In this document: piece by piece, positions 16,054-25,645 of the stretch
Layout of the letters: every line of letters starts with the position of its first letter
Numbering within the stretch: position 1 is the first letter of the stretch
Origin: Streptosporangium subroseum
GTDB lineage: Bacteria; Actinomycetota; Actinomycetes; Streptosporangiales; Streptosporangiaceae
NCBI RefSeq assembly: GCF_900188345.1
Contig: NZ_FZOD01000011.1
Coordinates: 1 to 46,731 of the forward strand
DNA: 46,731 nucleotides
Direction: 5' to 3'
Translations under genes and position numbers: made by a program
Notes under the pieces: model-generated
The model's input: the letters and a program-made list of their open reading frames with translations, nothing else
The model's database searches: none
What the model was told of the DNA's origin: nothing

Positions 16054-18753
16054 ATGCTCGATAACGAGCCCAATGTCGGGGTCAATGGCCCTGATGGGGA
16101 CAGAACGGAAGTAACACAGCCGACGACTCGTCGGAGGGCCGCAAGCCGGCCCGCCGGACCTCCGCCGGAGGATCCGGACCCCGCCCCTCCGGTGGTGGCG
16201 ACCGCCGCACCGGAGGCCGCCCCCACCGGGGCGGTGACCGCCGCGCCCGAGCCCGAAGTGGTTCAGGAGGCGGCGCCCAAGCGCGCCACCAGGCGCAAGG
16301 CGGCCACGACAGAGGCCGCGGGCACCACCACGGGTGCCACCACCCGGCGCAGCCGTGCGAAGAAGATGGTCGCAGAGCCGGTCGCGGAGACGGCCGCCGA
16401 AACGACCGCGCCGGTCGCCCAGGAGGCGCCCGCTCCGGCGAAGCGCACCCGTACACGCAAGAAGGCCGTCCCGCAGGACGTTCCGGTCCAGGCGGACCGT
16501 ATCGCCGAGGGAGCCGAGGAACCGGCCGACATGACCTCGGCCGAGGCCGAGGAGGTCGCGGCGGCGCTGCTGCTCGAGATGCCCGCCGACGAGCCTCTGG
16601 ACGACGAGCCCGCAGGCGAGGACATCGTCGAAGAGCGGCCGGGGCTGTTCGTCGATCCTTTCGGCCTGTCCGCCCAGGATCGCTCGGGCGTGCCGTCGAT
16701 GACCTTCCAGGCGCCGGCGGCGGTGTTCCAGCCGCTGTTCCAGGCACCTGACCAGCACCGTGCCGAGCCGGCGGTCGTCCGCCCCGCTCCGGTCCAGCAG
16801 CCCGTATCGCAGCCCGAGCCTCAGCCCGCCGCGGTGGAGGCCGAGACGGCCGACGACTCCGACGACGATGACGACGCCGACGACGACGCAGGCAGCCGCC
16901 GCCGTCGCCGCCGCAGGGGCGGCCGTGGCCGGGGCAAGGCGCGTGATCTCGACGACACCGAGGAGACCGACTCCGAGCAGTCCGAGGACGAGACGGCCGA
17001 GGCCGAGCAGGACGACGAGACGGAGAGCGGCAGCTCGCGCCGGCGTCGTCGGCGGCGTCGCAGGGGCTCGGACGAGGCGGGCGACGTTCCGGACGACCCG
17101 CCGAACACGGTGGTGCGGATCCGCGCCCCCCGTGCCGGGCGCAGCACCTCGATGGACGAGGTGCAGAGCGTTCGCGGCTCGACCCGCCTGGAGGCGAAGA
17201 AGCAGCGCCGTCGTGAGGGGCGCGAGCTCGGCCGGAGGCGTCCGCCGATCATCACCGAGTCGGAGTTCCTGGCCCGCAGGGAGTCCGTCGAGCGCATGAT
17301 GGTGGTGCGCAGGACCGGTGGCCGGACCCAGATCGCGGTGCTGGAGGACGGCGTCCTCGTCGAGCACTACGTCAACCGCGAGGCGAGCCAGTCCTACGTG
17401 GGCAACGTCTATCTCGGCAAGGTGCAGAACGTCCTGCCGAGCATGGAGGCCGCGTTCGTCGACATCGGCAAGGGCCGCAACGCGGTGCTGTACGCCGGTG
17501 AGGTGAACTTCGACACCGCCGGGCTGGAGGGCCAGCCCAAGCGGATCGAGGTGGCGCTGAAGTCGGGCCAGTCGGTGCTGGTGCAGGTCACCAAGGACCC
17601 GATGGGCCACAAGGGCGCGCGGCTCACCTCGCAGATCAGCCTGCCGGGCCGCTACCTGGTCTACGTGCCAGACGGTTCGATGACCGGGATCAGCCGCAAG
17701 CTTCCCGACAAGGAGCGCACGCGGCTCAAGAGCATCCTCAAGAAGGTCATGCCGGAGAACGCCGGGGTCATCGTCCGTACGGCCGCCGAGGGCGCGTCGG
17801 AGGACGAGCTCGACCGCGACGTGGCGAGGCTGTCGGCCCAGTGGGAGAACATCCAGCGCAAGGCCAAGCCGGCCAGCGCGCCGGAGCTGCTCTCCTCCGA
17901 GCCCGACCTGACCGTCCGGGTGGTCCGGGACGTCTTCAACGAGGATTTCGCCTCGCTCGTGGTCGCGGGTGAGGATGTGTGGGAGACGGTCGACGAATAC
18001 GTCCGCTACGTCGCCCCGCATCTGGCCGACCGGCTCTCGAAGTGGGAGGAGAGCGGCGACGTCTTCGCCGCCTACCGGATCGACGAGCAGATCGCCAAGG
18101 CGATGGAGCGCAAGGTCTGGCTGCCCAGCGGAGGCTCGCTGGTGATCGACCGGACCGAGGCGATGACCGTGGTCGACGTCAACACCGGCAAGTTCACCGG
18201 TCAGGGCGGAAACCTCGAGGAGACCGTCACCCGCAACAACCTGGAGGCGGCCGAGGAGATCGTCCGCCAGCTCAGGCTGCGCGACATCGGCGGCATCATC
18301 GTCATCGACTTCATCGACATGGTGCTGGAGAACAACAGGGACCTGGTGCTGCGGCGTCTGCTGGAGTGCCTGGCCCGGGACCGGACCAAGCACCAGGTCG
18401 CCGAGGTCACCTCCCTCGGCCTGGTCCAGATGACCCGTAAGAGGGTCGGACAGGGCCTCCTGGAGGCGTTCTCCACCGTCTGCGAGTGCTGCAACGGCCG
18501 TGGGCTGCACGTCTCGTCCGAGCCGGTCGAGGCCAAGCCCGAGCCGCGAGGCACCCAGGGCAAGATGGCCGTGGAGAAGGCCGTCTCGGAGAAGCTCGGC
18601 AAGGACAGCGGTCACGCTGTCGCGGCCGGAGACCAGGCTGGTCGTGATACCGTGACCGATGCGCTTGATGACGTCCCGGTTGAGGACGCGCAGGCCATAC
18701 AGGCTTCTGGCCGGGGGCGGAGACGTTCCCGCAAGGCCAAGTCGGCCGATTAG
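16054..18753 (+). CDS. rng: Ribonuclease E/G family endoribonuclease
   Basis: 899 residues. The first ~400 are low complexity: Ala/Pro/Glu-rich, then acidic runs (DDSDDDDDADDDAG) alternating with Arg blocks ([26 protein letters not shown]), a likely RNA and protein-binding arm. The catalytic half starts near ESVERMMVVRRTGGRTQIA. It has the S1 domain (YVGNVYLGKVQNVLPSMEAAFVDIG), the metal-binding aspartates in MTVVDVNTGKF and GGIIVIDFIDM, and the Zn-link CECC. It cuts AU-rich single-stranded RNA in mRNA decay and rRNA/tRNA maturation. The N-terminal arm placement is typical of actinobacterial RNase E. ATG 16054 has GGGAGAG 9 nt upstream. Confidence 0.94.
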   Translation: MLDNEPNVGVNGPDGDRTEVTQPTTRRRAASRPAGPPPEDPDPAPPVVATAAPEAAPTGAVTAAPEPEVVQEAAPKRATRRKAATTEAAGTTTGATTRRSRAKKMVAEPVAETAAETTAPVAQEAPAPAKRTRTRKKAVPQDVPVQADRIAEGAEEPADMTSAEAEEVAAALLLEMPADEPLDDEPAGEDIVEERPGLFVDPFGLSAQDRSGVPSMTFQAPAAVFQPLFQAPDQHRAEPAVVRPAPVQQPVSQPEPQPAAVEAETADDSDDDDDADDDAGSRRRRRRRGGRGRGKARDLDDTEETDSEQSEDETAEAEQDDETESGSSRRRRRRRRRGSDEAGDVPDDPPNTVVRIRAPRAGRSTSMDEVQSVRGSTRLEAKKQRRREGRELGRRRPPIITESEFLARRESVERMMVVRRTGGRTQIAVLEDGVLVEHYVNREASQSYVGNVYLGKVQNVLPSMEAAFVDIGKGRNAVLYAGEVNFDTAGLEGQPKRIEVALKSGQSVLVQVTKDPMGHKGARLTSQISLPGRYLVYVPDGSMTGISRKLPDKERTRLKSILKKVMPENAGVIVRTAAEGASEDELDRDVARLSAQWENIQRKAKPASAPELLSSEPDLTVRVVRDVFNEDFASLVVAGEDVWETVDEYVRYVAPHLADRLSKWEESGDVFAAYRIDEQIAKAMERKVWLPSGGSLVIDRTEAMTVVDVNTGKFTGQGGNLEETVTRNNLEAAEEIVRQLRLRDIGGIIVIDFIDMVLENNRDLVLRRLLECLARDRTKHQVAEVTSLGLVQMTRKRVGQGLLEAFSTVCECCNGRGLHVSSEPVEAKPEPRGTQGKMAVEKAVSEKLGKDSGHAVAAGDQAGRDTVTDALDDVPVEDAQAIQASGRGRRRSRKAKSAD

Positions 18754-18779
18754 GCCGGCACCTCCGACGTTCCGCCCGG

Positions 18780-18810
18780 TTCGACCAGGACGCCGTTAAT
18801 CCGGTACCCT
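18780..18810 (+). promoter_or_regulatory. Candidate promoter of rplU-rpmA
   Basis: TCGACC (-35, 18781-18786) and TACCCT (-10, 18805-18810) with an 18-bp spacer, placing transcription start near the base of the leader hairpin. Confidence 0.4.
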
Positions 18811-18813
18811 GGT

Positions 18814-18860
18814 GAACCGGTGCGCTTATGGCGCGCCTTGTTCGCGCGCCTACCCGGTTC
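18814..18860 (+). promoter_or_regulatory. Two-tier stem-loop leader of rplU
   Basis: Outer stem GAACCGG (18814-18820) / CCGGTTC (18854-18860) encloses inner stem GGCGCGC (18830-18836) / GCGCGCC (18844-18850). This structured leader 74 nt ahead of L21 could be a ribosomal-protein autoregulatory site. Confidence 0.5.
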
Positions 18861-18933
18861 GTCAATTCAGTGACCATAGCCGGATGCGGGGCGCAGCATC
18901 CAGCGAGCAAGCAGTCAGAAGAAGGGTTCCGCG

Positions 18934-19236
18934 GTGTACGCGATCGTTCGTTGCGGCGGCAGGCAGCAGAAGGTCTCCGTCGGTGACGTCCTCGAAGTGG
19001 ACAAGGTCGCCGGCGAGGTCGGTTCCAGCATTTCGCTGTCGACGGTGCTCGTCGTCAACGATGGCGACGTGACCACCGAGGCGGGCAAGTTCACCGTTGC
19101 CGCCGAGATTCTCGGTGAGACCAAGGGTCCGAAGATCCGGATTCTGAAGTACAAGAACAAGAGCGGTTACAAGAAGCGCCAGGGTCACCGCCAGCGATAC
19201 ACGCAGGTGAAGATCACCGGCATCGACCAGGCCTGA
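18934..19236 (+). CDS. rplU: 50S ribosomal protein L21
   Basis: 100 residues beginning [25 protein letters not shown] and ending with the basic [19 protein letters not shown] region that binds 23S rRNA. Full length. GTG start with GAAGGG upstream. First of the rplU-rpmA-obg order conserved across bacteria, which links ribosome proteins with the assembly GTPase. Confidence 0.97.
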   Translation: MYAIVRCGGRQQKVSVGDVLEVDKVAGEVGSSISLSTVLVVNDGDVTTEAGKFTVAAEILGETKGPKIRILKYKNKSGYKKRQGHRQRYTQVKITGIDQA

Positions 19237-19255
19237 GTTTCGGGAGTTTTGCGAG

Positions 19256-19513
19256 ATGGCACATAAGAAGGGCGCGTCGTCCACTCGGAACGGCCGTGAC
19301 TCAAATTCCCAGCGGCTTGGCGTGAAGCGCTTCGGCGGCCAGCTGGTCAACGCCGGCGAGATCATCGTCCGCCAGCGTGGCACCCACTTCCACCCGGGCG
19401 ACAATGTCGGCCGCGGTGGCGATGACACGCTGTTCGCACTGGCCGCAGGCCACGTGCTTTTCGGTCTCAAGCGCGGACGCCGCGCGGTGAGCATCGTTCC
19501 GGTCGCGGAGTAG
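19256..19513 (+). CDS. rpmA: 50S ribosomal protein L27
   Basis: 85 residues. The N-terminus [20 protein letters not shown] reaches the peptidyl transferase centre, and [20 protein letters not shown] is the family core. No cleavable extension of the firmicute kind. 19 nt after rplU, same operon. Confidence 0.98.
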   Translation: MAHKKGASSTRNGRDSNSQRLGVKRFGGQLVNAGEIIVRQRGTHFHPGDNVGRGGDDTLFALAAGHVLFGLKRGRRAVSIVPVAE

Positions 19514-19537
19514 ATCCGCACCGACAGATGTTGATGG

Positions 19538-19576
19538 CAGGGGTGGATCGCTTCCGCGGTCCACCCCTGTTCATGT
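19538..19576 (+). terminator. Terminator between rpmA and obg
   Basis: Perfect 10-bp stem CAGGGGTGGA (19538-19547) / TCCACCCCTG (19560-19569) followed by TTCATGTTTT. Likely lowers read-through into obg, so the ribosomal proteins can be made in excess. Confidence 0.75.
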
Positions 19577-19581
19577 TTTAA

Positions 19582-19595
19582 ACGGGAATTCCCGT
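19582..19595. promoter_or_regulatory. 14-bp perfect palindrome upstream of obg
   Basis: ACGGGAATTCCCGT lies between the terminator and the obg SD region. Could be an operator or a leader hairpin; no regulator can be assigned. Confidence 0.35.
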
Positions 19596-19617
19596 AGATG
19601 GGGGTAGGAGAGCAGAC

Positions 19618-20970
19618 ATGCCGGACTTTGTGGACCAGGTGGTCCTGCACATCAAGGCCGGTGACGGAGGGAATGGCTGCGCCTCTGTCCACCGGGAGAA
19701 GTTCAAGCCCCTGGGTGGACCTGACGGTGGCAACGGTGGTCGCGGCGGCGACGTGATCCTGGAGGTCGACGCGAACACCGCCACGCTCCTGGAGTATCAC
19801 CGCCGCCCGCATCGCAAGGCCGACAACGGTAAGCAGGGACACGGTTCCAACCGTGACGGCGCCAACGGCGGCGACATCATCATCCCGGTGCCCGACGGCA
19901 CCGTGGTCAAGAACGCCGACACCGGCGAGGTCCTGATCGACCTGGTCGGCGCGGGCACCCGTTACGTGATCGCCGAGGGCGGGCACGGCGGGCTCGGCAA
20001 CGCCGCCCTGGCCTCCACCAAGCGCAAGGCCCCCGGCTTCGCGCTGCTCGGCGAGCCGGGCGACGAGGTCGACGTCCTGCTGGAGATGAAGAGCGTCGCG
20101 GACGTGGCGCTGGTCGGCTTCCCCAGCGCGGGCAAGTCCTCGCTGATCGCCGCCCTCTCCGCGGCCCGGCCGAAGATCGCCGACTACCCGTTCACCACGC
20201 TGGTGCCCAACCTCGGTGTGGTCACCGCGGGCGAGACGATCTTCATCGTCGCGGACGTGCCGGGCCTGATCCCCGGAGCCTCCGAGGGCAAGGGCCTGGG
20301 ACACGAGTTCCTGCGCCACGTCGAGCGCTGCAACACGCTCGTGCACGTGATCGACTGCGCCACCATGGAGCCGGGCCGCGACCCGATCAGCGACTACGAG
20401 GCGATCGAGGCCGAGCTCAAGGCGTACGGCAAGCTGGAGGACCGGCCGCGGATGGTCGTGCTCAACAAGTCCGACGTGCCCGACGCCCGTGATCTGACCG
20501 ACATCGTCAGGCCGATGCTGGAGGAGCGGGGCCTGCGGGTCCTCTCGGTCTCCGCCGCCACCCACGACGGCCTGAAGGACCTCACCTACGCCATGGGCGA
20601 GATGGTCGCCGCCGCCAGGGCCGCCGCGCCCGTGGTCGAGGCGACCCGCCTGGTCATCAGGCCCAAGCAGCTCGGTGACACGGGCTTCAACGTGCGCATG
20701 GTCGACGAGAAGACCTTCCAGATCACCGGGGCGAAGCCGGAACGGTGGATCCGCCAGACCGACTTCACCAACGACGAGGCCGTGGGTTACCTGGCGGACC
20801 GGCTGGAGCGGCTCGGCGTCGAGCAGGAGCTCACCAAGGCGGGGGCGAAGGCCGGCGCCGAGGTGATCATCGGTTCCATGGAGACGGGCTACATCTTCGA
20901 CTGGCAGCCGACCCTCAACGCGGAAGCCGTACATCAGGGTCCGCGAGGTTCGGACAACCGGCTCATCTGA
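19618..20970 (+). CDS. obg: Obg family GTPase
   Basis: 450-residue ribosome-assembly and stress-linked GTPase. The Gly-rich Obg fold ([21 protein letters not shown]) is followed by the G domain: G1 [10 protein letters not shown]2 [14 protein letters not shown]3 [10 protein letters not shown]4 NKSD, G5 SVSAAT. The C-terminal OCT domain runs from about residue 345 ([17 protein letters not shown] ... FDWQPT). ATG 19618 has TAGGAGAG at the right distance. The last ten residues and the stop fall inside a repeat and a 17-bp inverted repeat. In Streptomyces, Obg influences the onset of sporulation (family knowledge). Confidence 0.97.
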   Translation: MPDFVDQVVLHIKAGDGGNGCASVHREKFKPLGGPDGGNGGRGGDVILEVDANTATLLEYHRRPHRKADNGKQGHGSNRDGANGGDIIIPVPDGTVVKNADTGEVLIDLVGAGTRYVIAEGGHGGLGNAALASTKRKAPGFALLGEPGDEVDVLLEMKSVADVALVGFPSAGKSSLIAALSAARPKIADYPFTTLVPNLGVVTAGETIFIVADVPGLIPGASEGKGLGHEFLRHVERCNTLVHVIDCATMEPGRDPISDYEAIEAELKAYGKLEDRPRMVVLNKSDVPDARDLTDIVRPMLEERGLRVLSVSAATHDGLKDLTYAMGEMVAAARAAAPVVEATRLVIRPKQLGDTGFNVRMVDEKTFQITGAKPERWIRQTDFTNDEAVGYLADRLERLGVEQELTKAGAKAGAEVIIGSMETGYIFDWQPTLNAEAVHQGPRGSDNRLI

Positions 20971-21073
20971 CCGGCCGGGCCGGCCCGGTCAGATGAGCCG
21001 GCCGGACAACCGATTCGGATGATCGGCCGGCGCGGATGGCCGGCCGGTACAACCGATTCGGGTGATCGTCTGG
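20951..21073 (+). repeat. Three degenerate 28-29-bp repeats over the obg stop
   Basis: CGG(T)ACAACCG-starting copies at 20951-20978, 21003-21030 and 21045-21073; copies 2 and 3 share ACAACCGATTCGG(A/G)TGATCG. The obg stop (20968-20970) is in copy 1. CCGGCCGG blocks separate the copies. Confidence 0.75.
20958..21001 (+). terminator. 17-bp perfect inverted repeat over the obg stop
   Basis: CCGGCTCATCTGACCGG (20958-20974) pairs with CCGGTCAGATGAGCCGG (20985-21001), 10-nt GC loop. The stop codon is in the left arm. No T tract; probably an actinobacterial terminator or mRNA-end structure. Confidence 0.7.
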
Positions 21074-21131
21074 TAGGACCGGTTCGGACGGCCGGCCCTC
21101 CTCCTGTGATCTCCTGTGAAAGGTGCGTGTT

Positions 21132-22256
21132 GTGGAGTCTGTGCGCGATGTGATTCGTACGGCTTCGCGCCTCGTCGTGAAGGTGGGCTCGTCTTCGCTC
21201 ACGACCACGCAGGGGATGATCGACGTCGACCGGGTGGACGCCCTGGTCGACGTGCTCGCCACCCGGCGAAAGACCGGCACGCAGGTCGTGCTGGTCTCCT
21301 CCGGCGCGATCGCGGCCGGTCTCGGCCCGCTGGGCCTGTCCGCCCGGCCGCGTGACCTCGCCACCCAGCAGGCCGCGGCCTCGGTCGGCCAGGGCGTGCT
21401 GGTGGCCTGCTACACCTCCTCCTTCGCCCGGTACGGCCTGCGTGTCGGCCAGGTGCTGCTGACCGCCGACGACATGATGCGCCGCTCGCACCACGCCAAC
21501 GCCCAGCGCACGCTGGCCCGGCTGCTGGAGCTCGGCATCGTCCCGGTGGTCAACGAGAACGACACCGTCGCCACCGACGAGATCCGCTTCGGGGACAACG
21601 ACCGGCTGGCCGCGCTGGTCGCCCACCTGACCCGGGCCGACGCGCTGGTGCTCCTGTCCGACGTGGACGCCCTCTACGACGGAGATCCCCGCCGTCCCGG
21701 CGCCCGCAGGCTCGCGGACGTGCGTGGCCCCGAGGACCTCGTCGGGGTCGAGCTGGGCAAGGGCGGCGCGGTGGGCACCGGGGGGATGGTCACCAAGGTG
21801 CAGGCCGCCAAGATCGCGACCGGAGCGGGGGTGCCGGTGGTCCTGACCGCCGCCGCGCGTGCCGCCGAGGCCCTGGCGGGCACGGATGTCGGCACCTTCT
21901 TCCACCCCGACGGCCGTCACCCGGGCACCCGCCTGCTCTGGCTGGCCCACGCCACCACGGGCCGCGGCCGGCTCCACCTGGATCCCGGTGCCGTCGAGGC
22001 CGTGGTGGGCCGCCGCAAGTCGCTGCTGCCCGCCGGGGTCACCGCGGTCGAGGGTGACTTCGCGGCGGGGGACCCGGTCGACCTGTGCGGGCCGCTCGGC
22101 CGGGTGGTCGCCCGCGGCCTGGTCAACTTCGACGCGGGGGAGATCCCGGAGCTGCTCGGTCGTTCCACCCGGGAGCTGGCCGCCAGCCTGGGTCCGGAAT
22201 ATGAACGCGAGCTGATCCACCGTGATGACATCGTCATACTGGAGTCTCACAACTAG
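21132..22256 (+). CDS. proB: Glutamate 5-kinase
   Basis: First enzyme of proline synthesis: ATP + glutamate to glutamyl 5-phosphate; inhibited by proline in the family. About 374 residues: amino-acid kinase domain ([65 protein letters not shown]) and a C-terminal PUA domain (from about [15 protein letters not shown]). GTG 21132 was chosen because GAAAGG (21117-21122) lies 9 nt upstream. GTG 21123 is too close to that SD and would add three residues. Forms proBA with the next gene. Confidence 0.95.
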   Translation: MESVRDVIRTASRLVVKVGSSSLTTTQGMIDVDRVDALVDVLATRRKTGTQVVLVSSGAIAAGLGPLGLSARPRDLATQQAAASVGQGVLVACYTSSFARYGLRVGQVLLTADDMMRRSHHANAQRTLARLLELGIVPVVNENDTVATDEIRFGDNDRLAALVAHLTRADALVLLSDVDALYDGDPRRPGARRLADVRGPEDLVGVELGKGGAVGTGGMVTKVQAAKIATGAGVPVVLTAAARAAEALAGTDVGTFFHPDGRHPGTRLLWLAHATTGRGRLHLDPGAVEAVVGRRKSLLPAGVTAVEGDFAAGDPVDLCGPLGRVVARGLVNFDAGEIPELLGRSTRELAASLGPEYERELIHRDDIVILESHN

Positions 22257-22273
22257 TTCTTTTGGAGCGCGAG

Positions 22274-23563
22274 ATGTCCGAGGATTTCCTGAAGGTAGCC
22301 CTGGCGGCTAAAGAGGCCGCCGCCGAGCTGGCCCCGCTGCCGCGGGCGCCGAAGGACACCGCGCTCCGTGCGATCGCCGACGCGCTCGTGGCCAGGTCCG
22401 CCGAGATCGTCACGGCCAACGCGCTCGACGTGGAGAAGGCCCGGGAGAACGGGATCTCCGAATACATGGTCGACCGGCTCCGGCTCGACGAAGCCCGCAT
22501 CGGGGCCATCGCGGAGGCGGTCCGCCAGGTCGCGGACCTGCCCGACCCCGTCGGTGAGGTGATCCGGGGCAACACGCTCCCCAACGGGCTGGAGCTGCGC
22601 CAGCTCCGGGTCCCGCTCGGGGTGATCGGCATCATCTACGAGGGCCGCCCCAACGTGACCGTGGACGCCGCGGCGCTCTGCCTCAAGAGCGGCAACGCCA
22701 CCCTGCTGCGTGGTTCGTCCAGCGCCTATGAGTCGAACACGGTCCTCGTCGCCATCATGCAGGACGCCCTGGCGGGCACCGAGGTCCCCGCGGGAGCCGT
22801 GCAGCTGGTTCCCGGCCTGACCCGCGACTCGGTGAAGGAGCTCATGCGGGCCCGCGGCCTGGTGGACGTGCTGATCCCGCGCGGCGGCGCCTCCCTGATC
22901 AACTCGGTGGTCGAGGAGTCCACGGTCCCGGTGATCGAGACCGGCGTGGGCAACTGCCACGTCTACGTCGACGCCGACGCCGATCAGGATCTCGCGATCG
23001 AGATTCTGATCAATTCCAAGGTTCAGCGGCCCTCGGTGTGCAACTCCGCGGAGACGCTCCTGGTGCACGCCGCCGTCGCCGACGGCTTCGTGCCGCGCGC
23101 GCTCGCCGCGCTGGCGGCGGAGGGGGTGACGGTGCACGGCGACGCCCGTGTCGCCGCCTACGGCGCCGTGGTGCCCGCCGACGAGGAGGACTTCCGCGTC
23201 GAATATCTCTCGCTGGACATCGCCGCCGCCGTGGTCGACTCGCTGGAGGACGCGGTCGCGCACATCAGGAAGTACGGTTCGGGCCACACCGACGCGATCG
23301 TCACGCGCTCGGTCAGCGCCTCTCGCAGATTCGTCGCGCTGGTCGACTCCGCGGCCGTGGCGGTCAACGCCTCGACCAGGTTCACCGACGGCGGCGAGTT
23401 CGGCTTCGGCGCGGAGATCGGCATCTCCACCCAGAAGCTGCACGCGCGCGGTCCCATGGGCCTGCCCGAGCTGACCTCGACCAAGTGGGTCTACACCGGC
23501 GAGGGCCACCTGCGCACCGACGCGGGCACGGTCATCGCCTCGGGTGAAGCCGGCTCCAGGTAG
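22274..23563 (+). CDS. proA: Glutamate-5-semialdehyde dehydrogenase
   Basis: Second proline enzyme: NADPH-dependent reduction of glutamyl 5-phosphate to the semialdehyde. 429 residues of ALDH superfamily fold. [26 protein letters not shown] is the substrate/cofactor loop, [12 protein letters not shown] follows, and the catalytic Cys is in [15 protein letters not shown] (Cys256). C-terminal [31 protein letters not shown] is typical. ATG 22274 has TTGGAGCG 6 nt upstream; a TTG at 22262 would overlap the SD. 17 nt after proB, one operon. Confidence 0.96.
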   Translation: MSEDFLKVALAAKEAAAELAPLPRAPKDTALRAIADALVARSAEIVTANALDVEKARENGISEYMVDRLRLDEARIGAIAEAVRQVADLPDPVGEVIRGNTLPNGLELRQLRVPLGVIGIIYEGRPNVTVDAAALCLKSGNATLLRGSSSAYESNTVLVAIMQDALAGTEVPAGAVQLVPGLTRDSVKELMRARGLVDVLIPRGGASLINSVVEESTVPVIETGVGNCHVYVDADADQDLAIEILINSKVQRPSVCNSAETLLVHAAVADGFVPRALAALAAEGVTVHGDARVAAYGAVVPADEEDFRVEYLSLDIAAAVVDSLEDAVAHIRKYGSGHTDAIVTRSVSASRRFVALVDSAAVAVNASTRFTDGGEFGFGAEIGISTQKLHARGPMGLPELTSTKWVYTGEGHLRTDAGTVIASGEAGSR

Positions 23564-23803
23564 GACATCCCGGCACGGGCCATCGGGGCCGTCGAGCCGT
23601 CGGTCACGCCTGCCGTTCACCGCCGGCCGGCTGAGCCGTGGATGGAGAGCATCTTCCGGTGAGTACGGCGTGCCGACGGAAAATCGTCGCACTTGCCCGC
23701 TATGGTGTGGTCTCCTACGGCTGAAGAGCAGGGAAGCGAGCGAGAGCGAGCAACCCGGGAGGCGCAGCGGTCCTGGACCCATGTGGCCGACGCAGGAGGT
23801 CAC

Positions 23804-25645
23804 ATGGGTCGTCTGGGGCGCGTCGGCCCTTACACGTTGCTGGACCGCCTCGGTCGAGGCGGCATGGGCGAGGTGTACCTGGCCTCCAGCAGGCGCGGTG
23901 AGAACGTCGCACTCAAGATGCTCCACGAGGTCGTCGACGCCGACTCGGAGGCCCGCATCCGGCTGGAGCGGGAGGTCCGTGCCCTCCGCCGGGTCGAGAG
24001 CCCCTATGTTGCCCGCGTCGTCGACGCCGACCTCGAGGGTGACCGGCCCTATCTGGTCATGGAGCACATCGAGGGAGACACCCTCCTGGAGCGCGTACGG
24101 CGCGACGGCCCGCTGGAGGGGGCCGGTCTGCTCACCCTGGCCCAGGGGCTGGCCACAGCGCTGTCGATCATTCACGCGGCCGGGGTCGTCCATCGCGACC
24201 TCAAGCCCGCCAACGTGCTGGTCAACTCGGAGGACGAGCCCGTCCTGATCGACTTCGGCATCGCCCACGTCCTGGACGCCACCCGGCTCACTCTGACCGG
24301 CACCTTTCTCGGCACCCCCAGTTATGCCGCTCCCGAGTTGTTCGCGGACGAGCCCGTGGGAGAGCCCGCCGACGTGCACGCCTGGGCGGCCACCGTGGCC
24401 TTCGCCGCGACGGGACGCCCCACGTTCGGCGGAGGCACGGTCGAGGCGCAGATGTATGCCATCCTCAACGGCCTCGCCGACCTTGAGGGCATCCCCGCGG
24501 CCTTGCTGCCCCTGATCCGCGCCGCCCTCCACCGCGAGGCGGTCAAACGCCCTACGGCGGCCCTCCTCGCCGGCCGTATAGGCCGTCTCGCCCGTGCGGC
24601 CCCATCCGAGCCGTCCTTCAAAGCGGTCAGACCGGCTGCCGGGAAGGCCGATTCGAGCGCGGCGAAGAAGCCGGAGCCCCGATCCAAGCCAGGAGCCAAG
24701 ACCGAGGATCCCGCACGGGGCGGGCGCTCCGCGACCAAGACCGCCAAGGCTGCCAAGCTCACAGAGCCCGCTCGCGGGCCGCGAGCGGGCACCGGGACGG
24801 ATGAGTCCGCCGGATCCGCCCGGGGAGCGCGTCCGGCGACCGGCGACGGCACGTCCCGTGGCGGACGACAGGTTCCCGCGGCCGGTGAGTCCTCGCGTTC
24901 CGGGCGATCGGGTTCCGCGACGGGCGAGTCTCCGCGTTCTGGGCGGCAGGGCTCCGCGGCGGGTGATCCATCTCGTGGCGGACGGTCCGGGGGCGCGGCG
25001 GGTGAGCCCTCCCGGCCTCGGGCGGCTTCCACGAGGACGGGGAGCAGAGCCGCCGGGAGAACGTCCAAAGGCGGGCAGGCCGACGGTGCGCAGGCAGTGG
25101 AGCTCGCGGCGGAGGGCAGGGCGGGACCGTTGCCCGCGGGGAACGCGGCGCTGCTCCTGCTGGCGGTGCTGGCCGTTCCCTGCGTGGTGGCCACGGTGAT
25201 CTGGCCACTGGCCACCTTCGCCGTCACCGGGCTGTTCGTCGTGCTGGCCCGCACGCTCTGGGCCGGGCACTGGCTGGTCAGGAAGCGCAAATCAGCCAGG
25301 GTCCGGGGCATGTTGCGCGTGGTGAACTTCCCCTTCGCCTTCATGGGAGCGCTGCTGACCGCGCTCGCCTGGCCGGGACTGCCCGCGGCGGGGCTCGCCG
25401 GCGCCACGCTGTGGCTGATCCTCGGCGGATCGCTGCCGCCGGACTGGTGGATGCGACCCGCTCCGGTCGCCGTCGCGGGCATCGTGTTCGGCGTCGTCTG
25501 CGGCGGGCTCATCGGCAGGGAGATCGAGCGGATCGGTTCTGAGATCCCCGAACTCCGCAAGGAGGGGCTGCGCGCACTCGCCGTACTGGGTGGATTCGTC
25601 GCCCTGTGCTCCGCGGCCGTGCGCGCGATCGCCCTGATGATCTAG
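23804..25645 (+). CDS. Membrane-anchored Ser/Thr protein kinase
   Basis: 613 residues. Hanks-type kinase at 8-270: Gly loop LGRGGMGEVY (16-25), VALK, HRDLKPANVLV (His130, Asp132), DFG (Asp150-152), GTPSYAAPE. Then a Ser/Arg/Gly/Ala-rich linker (about 270-445) containing a 13-residue tandem repeat (GESSRSGRSGSAT and variants, 24884-25015). The C-terminal ~165 residues hold about four TM helices. There is no extracellular PASTA or sensor domain, so input is likely through the membrane part or a partner. ATG 23804 has a perfect AGGAGG 4 nt upstream. Monocistronic. Confidence 0.9.
   Translation: MGRLGRVGPYTLLDRLGRGGMGEVYLASSRRGENVALKMLHEVVDADSEARIRLEREVRALRRVESPYVARVVDADLEGDRPYLVMEHIEGDTLLERVRRDGPLEGAGLLTLAQGLATALSIIHAAGVVHRDLKPANVLVNSEDEPVLIDFGIAHVLDATRLTLTGTFLGTPSYAAPELFADEPVGEPADVHAWAATVAFAATGRPTFGGGTVEAQMYAILNGLADLEGIPAALLPLIRAALHREAVKRPTAALLAGRIGRLARAAPSEPSFKAVRPAAGKADSSAAKKPEPRSKPGAKTEDPARGGRSATKTAKAAKLTEPARGPRAGTGTDESAGSARGARPATGDGTSRGGRQVPAAGESSRSGRSGSATGESPRSGRQGSAAGDPSRGGRSGGAAGEPSRPRAASTRTGSRAAGRTSKGGQADGAQAVELAAEGRAGPLPAGNAALLLLAVLAVPCVVATVIWPLATFAVTGLFVVLARTLWAGHWLVRKRKSARVRGMLRVVNFPFAFMGALLTALAWPGLPAAGLAGATLWLILGGSLPPDWWMRPAPVAVAGIVFGVVCGGLIGREIERIGSEIPELRKEGLRALAVLGGFVALCSAAVRAIALMI
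24884..25015 (+). repeat. 39-bp tandem repeat in the kinase linker
   Basis: Units start at 24884, 24923 and 24962 with a partial at 25001; encode GESSRSGRSGSAT, GESPRSGRQGSAA, GDPSRGGRSGGAA and GEPSRP. In-frame, so copy number can vary without breaking the gene. Confidence 0.8.

Noticed and set aside
15775..18615. A 946-residue minus-strand open frame opposite RNase E/G
   Set aside because: Leu/Gly/Arg-rich shadow of the low-complexity RNase E arm; no start signal or family match.
22253..25270. A 1005-residue minus-strand open frame opposite proA and the kinase
   Set aside because: Composition is that of a codon-position shadow, with runs of Gly, Arg and His; proA and the kinase are unmistakable on the plus strand.
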